Positions 46,934 to 56,554 of a stretch of 64,000 bases of DNA are shown piece after piece; within the stretch, counting starts at the first letter, position 1; the number at the start of each line of letters is the position of its first letter. Source of the DNA: Hirsutella rhossiliensis (taxonomy: Eukaryota; Ascomycota; Sordariomycetes; Hypocreales; Ophiocordycipitaceae); contig NW_025408670.1 of NCBI RefSeq assembly GCF_020360975.1, forward strand, positions 4,216,001-4,280,000. Direction: 5' to 3'. The notes below the pieces were generated by a model. It ran no database searches. It was not told the origin of the DNA and saw only the letters and a program-made list of their open reading frames with translations. The position numbers and the translations under genes are program-made.

Positions 46934-48768
46934 TCAATCTCGTGTGTCTTCGAGTGTAACATGAGCCTCATCGGGGAATCGAATCTCCCTTTCCCGCCGA
47001 ACGGGGATTTCGGTCCCCGAATCACTTTCCGCATGGCCAGCAGCGCCGGGTGCGATACCGGCTCGGTCCCGGGTCGGAACTTCAACCGCCGAATAAAGCG
47101 GACGGGGGTCGGCTGACACTATAGGTCCTTGGATGTGCCTGGGCTGAGTGGGCTCCATGTCGCCAATCTTGCCGGTAAGATACCTGCCGATGACGGGAAT
47201 CCTGCGTCGGGCCTCAATCGCTTGCGGTTCGTCACTCAAGCTCTCACTCAGGACGCGGCCAATCCTCTTCGGCGCGAGATAGCCCATCCTTCCAAGCGGA
47301 ATGCTAAGTCCGTGGACCACCTGCCACGGCGTCAGTGCGGCACGGTTGAGAAAGATGGGGGTTGCTTACAGTGCTGCACACGGCAAGGAACCAGACGACG
47401 ACCTGAAAGGTTTCACCGAGGTTCTTGACATCACCTCGCGGCACTCCCTTTTCGTCGCTCAGGTGCTCGTCGATGAAATTGAGGCTGATAAACAGGTAGA
47501 AGATGGCGGAAACTCCGATGGGACCGAAGAAGCCCACGAAGATTGCCTGCTTTACCTCCTCGACTTGATGAATCCACCTGTGCATGCCGTATACCCACGG
47601 CAACCGCCTGAAGATGAGGACAAGCAGGCCGAGAATGACAAGGCGCCAGGTTGGGACAACAGCGTTGCTGCCAAAAAGCTCCCAAGGAAGGGACGCGCCG
47701 AACCACAGGAAGACAGTAACGTTGAGCAGCATATCGATAGTCGGCTGCAGAGAGTCGTCCTCGGTCTCCAGCCGAAACCAGTCGTCCCATGTAAAGGTAT
47801 TCCCGGCAATGAAGCAGGCGAGGACATCATCGGTCCCAATCAGGCCGCAGGTGCCTAATATGAATAAGGCGAGGGCGACTGCGAAAACGAGGAAGCTTTC
47901 GCGGTCCACGTAATTGCGCTCCTCCGCCCAGTGTAGCAGCTCTTTGCCTATCCAGCCTACCACGGCCCCGTAGACGATGCTAAATATGATTGTATACCCC
48001 CAGGTAAACGCAAACCAGAGACCCATGGCGTCCTTGGCACTGCCAGACGTGGCCCCCGAGCCCACGTACTTGATGAGGTAAAGGGCAAAGAATAAAAACG
48101 GGTAGCCAAGTCCATCGTTGGCACCCGATTCGGCGACGATGAGGTCTTGAAGATCCTTGGGAATGTTTTTGTCGGCAAATTTCCCTTTGACTATTACGGC
48201 CGAGAGAATCGGATCCGTAGGCGTTACACACGCGCCGACGGCGAGGGCATGCAGAACGCTGGGTGTCCCTACGAGGGCCCAGATAAGCAGACTGGTGGCC
48301 AGCCACATGCATACCATGCCGGGCCCGATGAGTAGGAGGGTGGGCTTCAATTCCTTCTGAAGATATTTACTGGGTAACTGAATACCAGCCAGAACAAGCT
48401 GCACTCCGAGCACCAGCCGAGAGAAGTTGAGCGTGATGCTGTCTAGGTTGCTCTGACACTCAATCTCGGACACGCCGCTCTGGTAGCATTCGGCATATGC
48501 CTTGGGCCGGATGAAGTTGGCGGCATTTGGTCCAAACGCGACGCCCACGAGGAGCGATATGACTGTTGGGCGCAAAGCTTATTAGCACTCGTTATGCTGT
48601 AGTCAAGACAGCCAATGCCATGGGCGACTCACGGGCTTCGGAGAGATAAAAATTCTCTTTAAGAAGAAATGAAACCAGGCCAAAGAGCGAGATAAAGCCA
48701 CCTAGCAGGGCCAGGATGATGTTGAAGTTGGACAGCTCCAAAGGGATCGCCCAGATATTGCGCGCCAT
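46934..48768 (-). CDS. Nha1/Sod2-type plasma-membrane Na+(K+)/H+ antiporter
   Basis: It exports Na+ or K+ in exchange for protons across the plasma membrane. Exons on the minus strand are 48,768-48,633, 48,562-47,370 and 47,320-46,934 (571 residues). Introns are 70 bp (GTGAGT, branch GCTAAT, CAACAG) and 49 bp (GTAAGC, GTGGCAG); phases join exactly at SEA-LISLLVGVAFGP and CST-VVHGLSIPLG. The start is ATG 48,768 (MARNIWAIPLEL). About a dozen hydrophobic segments are visible. Family motifs include ACVTPTDPIL, AESGANDGLG and GTDDVLACFIAGN, the last containing the paired Asp of the transport site. The cytosolic tail after the last membrane segment is only about 120 residues, shorter than the several-hundred-residue tail of yeast Nha1. 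The gene looks intact. Confidence 0.9.
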
Positions 48769-49750
48769 GCCGAACACATGAGTTGAGCAGGGCAAGAATT
48801 GGCCCTCATTGGCAGGAGGCGTCGAGGGCGGCCGCGATGGCGATGGCGATGGCGGCTTGACGCCGGAAGTTCCGCAACCGTGCGGGTCAACAAGCACCCT
48901 CAATGATCCTGGAAATAAACTTGTGTGCCGCGATGAATCGATCCCGGATACGGTTAGTTCTGGGTCCCTAGTACGTAATCCGTCATGATTACGGATTACT
49001 GGCTAATATTAATAACTTATCCACCCATCTGCGTCAAGACTTGTTGAGGCAGACGGTGTTTCTGTCGTGGAGTCGCCTTGCTCCTGGCTGACCTCCGGCT
49101 TCCCCTCCCTCGCCTAAGCCCTTGGGCCTCGGGCTCGTGAAACTTGGGAGGGGTTTCACGTATCTTCCCTGAACCCTTGGTCAAGTTACACAGCCTGCGC
49201 ATGGGTCCATTGACAGGCGGGCCTGGCGGTGTTGATTGTATCCAATGGCCCAGAGGCCGAAAGCAACGCTGTCGAAGAATGACGAGCGCGCCAACATTAT
49301 TTTGCGAGACGAACACAAGTAGAAGTCGGAGATGTCGGCCGAGGCCATGCGCTAGGCACCATCCACCGGTAACCGACTTGGTTTGCTGCTTAAGTTGGAG
49401 TACCGTGTCAAATGTAGCAATATTTTTCTTTGACCGCGCGATGGCCGGCTGCGCATGGTAAACCAGTTTCACAAAGGAGACAATGTCGTCGCAGTTGCCG
49501 GCGACGGCGTCAACGATGCATGTACCCGCCTTACGGGCCGCCCGTGTCACGATCGAAACCCGGAGAGATATCACCATCGAGGTTGCATATCACATTTTAC
49601 AAGATAAGGGCTGTTCTGCTAGGCCGTTCTATCTTCTAGAACCTATAAAAGGCTTCCCTGGAATTTAGCTCCAAGAATATACCACTCTGTGGCAGTTCTG
49701 AGTTAGATTTCTCCTGAGCAAGACCGGTGACTGCCGTAAGCTCGCCGTCG
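48769..49750. other. Intergenic region; unassigned minus-strand frame
   Basis: A 186-codon minus-strand frame (49,577-49,017) has a plausible N-terminal half (IVDAVAGNCDDIVSFVKLVY) and a basic, low-complexity C-terminal half, but no known domain. On the plus strand, a TTCTAGAA palindrome and TATAAAAG lie at about 49,634-49,650 with no gene following. I call nothing here. Confidence 0.35.
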
Positions 49751-50220
49751 CTATGCTTCAGTTCTTTTTATCGTTTTTAACACTAAAATTGCCGTAATGC
49801 ATTGCGCGTATATCCCACCAGCGGATAGTGTCACCATCGATTGCCTGAGGCGGTCGTGCGAGGATAAGTGGTATTCGATCTCTCTCATCTCGATATGGCG
49901 ACTGTGAAACTTGACCTGTGTATCCTTGCGACCGATAAAGTTCAGTCCCATTCGCATTATATCTCACCAAGTCTCCGGTCTTATAGCACCGTCGGCACTG
50001 ACCGGGCTGTACCTCGGCCCATCTTGGATTCTCGATAAAGGACGGTTTTGTCTGCTCAGCATCTAGGTAGCCCCTAGCGAGCACTAGGCCTTCTATAAGC
50101 AGCTCACCGATGCATCCAATTGGGCAAAGTCGGCTGTGACTGGTGCTTCTTGTGATCCAGAGCAATGCTGCAAGGCCGCTGCCAATATTGTTCGAAGAGC
50201 TGTCGGCTTTCAGGCCTGTT
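49751..50220 (-). pseudogene. NRPS adenylation-domain fragment (pseudogene)
   Basis: This is a piece of the C-terminal part of an adenylation domain of a non-ribosomal peptide synthetase, which selects and activates an amino acid. On the minus strand it reads NNIGSGLAALLWIT, CIGELLIEGLVLARGYL and YKTGDLVRYNANG (motif A7). After a one-base frame change near 49,935 it continues with NFIGRKDTQVKFH (motif A8) and EIEYHL. Nothing upstream supplies core motifs A1-A5, and no thiolation or condensation domain follows. It is about 155 residues, compared with about 500 for an adenylation domain. It is an orphan relic of a secondary-metabolism gene. Confidence 0.82.
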
Positions 50221-51557
50221 TGTGTAGGGCACCAGACCGTTGCTTATCAAGCTCCCAATAAGTGAAACTGCCGCCCGACGAGCAAATTTCTGGGGCTTCT
50301 GGCGCATGCTGGACGGTTGCTTGGAAGCGCTGATGGGAGCAGCGGGCGTTAGGGGACCGAGGTTAGCGGTACAAGAAACGGCTTCTAGAAATGGGACCTT
50401 GTATAGCCCAAAATGCCTATAATTATAGAATATTTTGTACGTGCTACGACGACTTGCCGTAAGGTAATGTTTTCTCAAAATTAAAGTGAAACCTGAGGGC
50501 TTAATCTCCCTACATACATGTGCTTCTCCTTGATTGCGTGTTTTTGGCCGTAATGTCCTCACGTTTGGTTGACCCTCCCGGGCTTTCAAAGAGCAACTAT
50601 GACCCCATTAGGGCCTCAGTCTCTTCCGCTCGGGGAATCCCTACCTCCCAAGACATTCACGTAAGTAATGCTGGATGCGGCGCCGAACGTCGAGCTCATT
50701 CATCTTCGTAGGCCCTGAGCGTCTCCCTCCCAACTTCGGACAGTATAGTACGTTATATGGTGGGCGACGAAGGAATTCATGAGCAATTTCAATGCTACTA
50801 TCCAAAGCATGGCACGCATCTCTTTTATCCTTTTTGGGAACTCTGTAAAGCAGTTAACACTTCCGGCAGGTTCTGTCAACACGCATGTGTCCATAAGTTA
50901 AACACCGCCATTATTGCCAGAGCTGGGGCCCTTGAAAACATGCGATGCATGATTTTTCCTTCTGTAGATGGTATGAGGCAATGCGTCCAGTACCTCCGGG
51001 GCTGCGCCGGAATGCCTTCTGTGGACTCTCTCAGCATGAAGCGTCATTGGGGTGCTCTATACATGTACTTTGTAGCGCCATTAATATACCCAATTTAGAA
51101 ACGCTGAGTCGATATGTTATTATTAACTCCAATCTCTCTTCAATAAAAGCGCAAGGCTCTGTCAGGGGACTGTCAGGAGACATACCGGCTGGATTGAGCA
51201 CACACACCTAGGCCACTGTGATGTCACGGGGCTTATGAAGCTTACGGTCCTACGGGCCATAGGATATACCTGGGCCTACAGAGCAGGGCAACATTTAGTT
51301 AAGGTCACCGTCATACCTAGCAGTCAGTAATAGAGATGCCCGTGCCTACATGTACCCACCTATCACCTAGCTACCTACCCCGGCATCTACTGGCCAGACT
51401 CCCTCACTCTCCCCTGAGCACGATCATAGTTTTTGGCATTAATTATCTCTGCCTTAAACACATGTGAGGCTCCCATCTAGCCTTGTTTATAACTCTTGGC
51501 TTTGCTTAGTAGAGTTGGTGCTTGTGCAACTGGACAGAGGTCGTTTGTTGGTGAACC
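50221..51557. other. Intergenic, nothing identified
   Basis: Frames up to 160 codons exist on both strands (for example 50,589-50,104 minus) but overlap each other and show no domain. Confidence 0.5.
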
Positions 51558-52445
51558 CTACCTCTGGCCATCTAATGCCGATACTGGAGCCTGGAATAGC
51601 CTAGGCCACCCAGCGATAGCTCGAATACCGTTGCTCCACCGGGGTGCCTGGCCGTGTTCTCCTTTCTGGAACCACTCGTTCCACGCGGCGTACTGCTCCT
51701 TGAAATTGATAATCCGCAGGCCCGTTTTGCTATCGAAACCATGTACCATCTCGTGTAGCAACTCGAACCAGAAGCCTGAGGGTTCCTTGGACGCGAGCAT
51801 CAGGTGGGAGATGATGCTGCCACCTAGCTCGCGTAGCCCGTCGTAGTCTTCGCATTCAGTATCCATGCTCGAGTTGCTATGGACATGGCTTCGCTTGCAG
51901 TGCGCTTTCAAGGCCTCTATGCGCGCCTGGACGAGTTTATTACGCTCGTAGTTTATATCGACGATCAGATTGGCCTGGCGCTGTAGGACGTTATAGTTGA
52001 GGGGATCACTGGGGTCCACTAGGTAGCCTTTATTTTTCTCGAGTTCATTATCTACATCAGTTAGCTCCATTTATATCAAGCGGGCAAGCTGGCGTGCTCA
52101 TACATAGATCAACGCCTCTAAAGTTGTCGGACCTGCTCGCCAGCTTATACGACGAGGGGTACGATCTTTGGCCCGAGCACGACGAGGTTATCAAACTCGG
52201 GTACCATACAACAGCTATCGGGAGCGCTGATATTACCGAAATGCGTCTTGGCTTTATCAGCTGCATGGAACGTACCTGGATGAAGAAGGACTGTTGGCTG
52301 GGAACCAAGTCTTCTGCCAAGCCTGCCATTTGGCCTCAAAGTCGACTAGGGCGCCGGGATATGCATTATTGATGGAGCTATAAAGCTGTTCGGCCGAGTC
52401 GGCGGCCGCTGGGTCGGCTTTGGGGATACGATCGTGGGGATTCAT
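51558..52445 (-). pseudogene. Uncharacterised fungal protein with HExxH motif, one frameshift
   Basis: The family has no function known to me. Minus-strand exons are 52,445-52,276, 52,226-52,104 and 52,051-51,558. Introns of 49 bp (GTACGT...TATCAG) and 52 bp (GTATGA...ATGTAG, branch CTAAC) restore PEFDNLVVLGPKIVPLVV, then YKLASRSDNFRGVDLYNELE, then DPSDPLNYNVLQRQANLIVD. The C-terminal half has WFELLHEMVHGFDSKTG, a zincin-like HEMVH motif at 51,755-51,741, then KEQYAAWNEWFQKGEHGQAP. A net +1 change between LVV and YKL (about 52,160) breaks the frame. The start is taken at ATG 52,445; the upstream frame (to 52,832) is proline-rich, contains a TGA at 52,626 and is probably not translated. Peptidase activity is not established. 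Confidence 0.62.
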
Positions 52446-53891
52446 GCGGGGAAGCTTGCGGTATGTGACACCAGAGCGCAACAGAGATGGAGGCGAAGTT
52501 GGAGACGGTGGCGTTGAGGATGAAAGACGCGTGGCCACAGCGGCGGAGGCACGTGATCCAGCCGGAGTTTTGCCATGACCTCTTTCCGATGCAGATGCAA
52601 TGCTTGCCTTAGTGTCGGTCGACGGTCAGGATTGCACTGGTTCTGTCTTCGCTTCCGGAGTTGCTACTGACGTGCTGACCTGGCCGGCGCGGGGATTGTT
52701 GTCGCCAGCACCGGGCAGTTCCGTGTCATTCCCAGGGTGACCAGCTGGATGTGCACAATCGCCCTTCTCGAAGATTGGATGGTCGGGAGCATGGCCCTTG
52801 GCTGGCACCTGGCTCCTTTTCTTGCCTGGCATGGGAGGGATGCTCTGCGGACCGTTTCCAGCATTGATTGGTAGATACTAGACGGAGCCAAAGGTGACGA
52901 CATCCGTCAGGTCGCCTCTGTTGTGCGCAATCAGTGGCCCGTGGCCCCGTGTAATTAGAAGAGCAGCCCGGTCCGGGCGGGCAATCCAGACTGGCTGGGG
53001 TTGTCGCGTCGAGGAGCGTGCAAAACACACGGCCTCGGGTTCGGCCCTGTTGTGCCCACCTGTTGTCCTCTAAACATTTCTCGGCAGCACCGCCGGTGTA
53101 TCGATGATGCGATATGGTTCTGTCAGCAGGACCAAGACTTATAAACTATACAATAAAACCTCCACTGGGGGTGCCCCTATTTTGCTAGTGGTCAAGTGGT
53201 ATTTGCTATGTTTTGACAAGTTCAACCTCGGCCGCCGCAGGGGTGCACTGCTTGTTGAGACGTCTGCCACCACCGCCTCCACCTCACGCCTCCCCCCCAC
53301 CACGAGTGCCGCTGTCACGTCATTGTGCTAGGCAAAGAGTACATAGAGTGCACACTCCAGCAGATAACGCTGCAAGTGACTGTTTATAATTATTAGAACT
53401 GTTTTTGACACGTGACAGCTGCCAAGGAGGTACCGGCAGTAGTTAAGATTGGTAGCTCCACTATAAAATGCGAATTGGCTACGTACAGTACGCTAGCCAC
53501 GTTAATGTAGCAACGAAAAAAACCCCGCGAGATGAAATGAGATTAAGTTAAGCGAGGCCCGAAGTGGATCCCACCTTGTCTGTGGGCTGAACTCGGGCAC
53601 TCGGGCGCCATGCGGGGGCGCCATGCGGGGGGGGGGGGGTGGAGTTCCGCTGCGAGTTACTTGTACCTTTGTACGGCAGTTACGACCTAACAGACATTAT
53701 CACTTGTGTTGGGTAAAAGGCAGCGAATCCGAGACATTGCCCGAGGAAAAGGCGTGAGAAATCGGAGAGCATTACCGGTGATGTATTAAAGAAGCAAATT
53801 GAAGAGAAAGGTAGAAGACAAAAAATTGGTTTCCATCGGTTGCTGCCCCTCGCCTGCTCCTTCGCAAGGATATATGAGAATTGGCACCGGT
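52446..53891. other. Intergenic; low-complexity frames and a G13 tract
   Basis: It includes overlapping low-complexity minus-strand frames (52,626-53,028) and a tandemly repeated CGCCATGCGGGGG word at 53,606-53,631. That word runs into 13 consecutive Gs (53,627-53,639), a likely assembly-sensitive site. No gene was called. Confidence 0.5.
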
Positions 53892-54812
53892 TTAACACGC
53901 TGTCTTTCCCCCTCCAGAAGCCGGGGGCTTGGAGTCCCCTTGGCCGTGGCCGTTGCCTACATGTAGTTCTGCCGCCATGTGCACCCGCTCTTGGTAGTTG
54001 ACTGTCGGTGCCGACGCCGGGAGCTCGTTCTCGTCCGGTTTGTGGCTAACGTGCAGGCCACCATTCTGAGGGTGAGTGGCGTGCGCGCTGCCCTGGCTGT
54101 TCACTGCGCCAGGAAGGCAGGTTGAGCAACCGCTGTTCATCTCCTGCTTGCTGATCATGTAAGCCGACAATAGCAACTGGATCCGAACGCTCGATGCCGT
54201 GGTTGAGGTGGTCGGCTCCCGTTCCGCCGACTCTATCGCCTTCGCTATCGTCTGCGCCCGGGCCGGCGCTGGCATCACGACCTCGTCACTCGGCTCAGCC
54301 TCTTCTTCCGTGACATTACCGACGTAGCGGATCATCAGCGTCCTGATTTCAGACTTCATGTCGGGCCCAAGCACGACATCGCCAATCGTCGCCGTGTTAG
54401 ATGGGGCGGGCTGGACCGTGCTGGTTGTATTGAAGCCCTTGGTGAGCCTCGTTGGCGGCTCGACCACGTTGTCCTTCTGGGCCGGCACGGCGTCCTTCCC
54501 CAACGCGTCGCCCCCATCAAGACAAATCTTATGGCCGGGGAAAATGCTGCACCTGGTGCCGAGCAGGGGAGGGTTCCATCTGCTCATGTCGTCGAGCGTG
54601 ACGCCAAATTTCCGACCAATTTTGGCACAACTGTCGCCCCTCTGCGCCGTATAGGGACGCTTTCTGCACTTGACTGGCTGCGTCTTGGAGACGCAAAGGT
54701 CGAGGCCCTCCTTGATTTTGCAATCATCGTCGAGTTTGTTCCATGCACGGAGTTTGTGCGGCGCAACCTGCTCCTTGAGGGAAATCGCCCAGCAAGACTC
54801 GCCAGCCTCCAC
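53892..54812 (-). CDS. LysM-domain protein, 5' end not found
   Basis: LysM domains bind chitin or chito-oligosaccharides. The minus-strand frame begins inside a LysM-like unit (ESCWAISLKEQVAPHKLRAW, then DDCKIKEGLDLC). A clear second LysM follows: YTAQRGDSCAKIGRKFGV, then WNPPLLGTRC and PGHKICL. The remaining about 200 residues are low-complexity, Thr/Ala/Pro-rich and have no second catalytic domain. The frame extends upstream without ATG to a TGA near 54,897; a CTATTTACTAG acceptor at about 54,868 suggests a missing 5' exon, which would hold the signal peptide. Fungal LysM proteins are secreted and often mask chitin from plant or insect receptors; that role is only inferred here. It could also be a truncated chitinase-type gene. 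Confidence 0.65.
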   Translation of the reverse strand: MEAGESCWAISLKEQVAPHKLRAWNKLDDDCKIKEGLDLCVSKTQPVKCRKRPYTAQRGDSCAKIGRKFGVTLDDMSRWNPPLLGTRCSIFPGHKICLDGGDALGKDAVPAQKDNVVEPPTRLTKGFNTTSTVQPAPSNTATIGDVVLGPDMKSEIRTLMIRYVGNVTEEEAEPSDEVVMPAPARAQTIAKAIESAEREPTTSTTASSVRIQLLLSAYMISKQEMNSGCSTCLPGAVNSQGSAHATHPQNGGLHVSHKPDENELPASAPTVNYQERVHMAAELHVGNGHGQGDSKPPASGGGKTAC

Positions 54813-56554
54813 CTTGTCTTGTGAAATCGGCTCCAGTCCAAGGACGTTTTCCCTGTCTGTTTCCTCGTTCAGACTAGTAAATAGTGGAATTGAGTTTGAC
54901 AGTCATCGACGATGCTTAATGCAATTATGACGGGAATAGCAAGGCCTCGGTTCCTGATTCGGCCTCGCCATTATTGCACGAGTGGAGAGGACAAGACTTG
55001 AGGCGCATGACTTGGCGTGATTTGGCGTCGACAAGGGCCTTGGCGAGGGCGTGGCATGTTGGGCTTGGCAGAACTCGCCTATTGTTGCCCTCGAATCCAT
55101 CTGGCAGGCTGCAGTTAAGTAGTAGTTGCACAAAAATACCGCGCGTGCGTGATCGACTCCTTTGTGGAGCCTACTGTATGTCGAATGGATTGATTACCCC
55201 TTTAAAGGTCTTAAGGCTGCAAACTGGTAGCATTCAGGGATCTCGACCACTAGGAAGCATACGGTACACGAGTTTGCCACCTATTCATCACCGCATGGGC
55301 TTTCTTCTGCGAACATGCAACCGATCGATTGGCTTATACGTCCAATAGCCAAGGTTCTCTTATTAATCCGGCTCCCCGAACAGCCGAGATACTACAAGGA
55401 CGCTCATCAGCCCTACCAATGGCTGCACGTGGCCGCCTGTCATGCCAAGCACAACCTCAATTTACAGCCAGTACAGCCACTGAGAACTTGGCGTAATGCA
55501 CGCCGTTTATACCAAGACAAGCAACAAACCCAAGTGGCTCGCCGGCACCTGTGCTACCTCCGCCTCCCCGCCTCCGCCTTCTTACGCGCGGCCAGGCGTT
55601 TTCAACAGCGAGTATGGCGTCCAAGCTATCCCGAGAACTCCAGCCCAGTTTGTATCCAAGGCATATAGACAACCGTCCTTCTGGCTTCCCCAAACTCTGG
55701 CTTACGAGTGCATAACCGCACAAATCCACACACCCACTTCCCCTTTCCTCACGATTCAGACACTCAAGAATACCTCCCTCCCTGTTCAAGCACAACTTTG
55801 ACGCCCAACAATGGACCCAACCCGAGCCGTGCGCCATGAGTCAGGGCTTAAAAGCCCTCGATTCCAAACCTCATCATGCCAGGAGCACAGGGGCTAAAAG
55901 GGGAGATTGAACTCCCACATGATGCCCCCGGTTGGTACCTGGCCAATATAACGCAACGACAAAGATCCATACCAACCACTCCTCGGAAACCAGCAGATTT
56001 TTCAGTGGAGTCTGGCAAGAGCCGGGAGTAAGAGTAATCTGACCTCTCTCGTGATGGCATGAGAGCCATGCCAGGCCCGCTGCGCGTATGGGATGCAGGA
56101 GGGCTTCTAGAACAGGGAGCAGTGTTCTGAAGCCCGCGCATCGAATACGAGGCCTCCCCACAGGCCACCGGCTTCGGGCCGACATTCAGATCCAGGAATA
56201 CAGGAATCAAGTCTTGCTGTTCACGATTAAGTCTCCAGCTTTGAATACCGCACCCGGGAGATGAGCATTCGATGTTTGACCGAGTCATATTCATGTCTTT
56301 GTCTTCAATGATTTTGATGCCGGGACTCAACTTCTTTCCTCGCCACCAGGCATTTTGATTTTATTTTCCTGCCTAGATACGAAGAGGTGTACCCCTAGCC
56401 ATATTTTGCCTTCTGCACATTGTTCCATCACCATCATTTGCCTCTTTTTTCTTTATGGCTTTAATACTTTTCCCCTAATTCTCCCCGACTCCTCTACATT
56501 CGTTCATCATCTTTCCCTTGTCCCATCCTTGAGGCTGGTCAGCGCCTCTTGGCC
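54813..56554. other. Intergenic, nothing convincing
   Basis: Short frames on both strands (for example 55,837-55,457 and 56,330-55,848 minus) overlap each other and have no recognisable domain. A minus-strand frame at 55,131-54,925 could hold an upstream LysM exon but this cannot be shown. The last 150 bp are pyrimidine-rich, as often seen ahead of fungal starts. Confidence 0.45.

Noticed and set aside
48563..48903. Antiporter start at 48,903
   Set aside because: That frame opens with TTG and a Pro/Ser-rich stretch; the first ATG in frame, 48,768, directly precedes the first membrane segment.
49017..49577. 186-codon minus-strand ORF as a gene
   Set aside because: No domain, a basic low-complexity second half, and a competing plus-strand frame. 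Left unassigned.
52626..52832. N-terminal extension of the HExxH gene starting at 52,832
   Set aside because: It is in the same frame but contains an in-frame TGA and is low-complexity; an ATG at 52,445 just before the conserved part fits better.
56549..56554. GT2 start at 56,549
   Set aside because: The codon there is TTG; the first ATG is 56,555.
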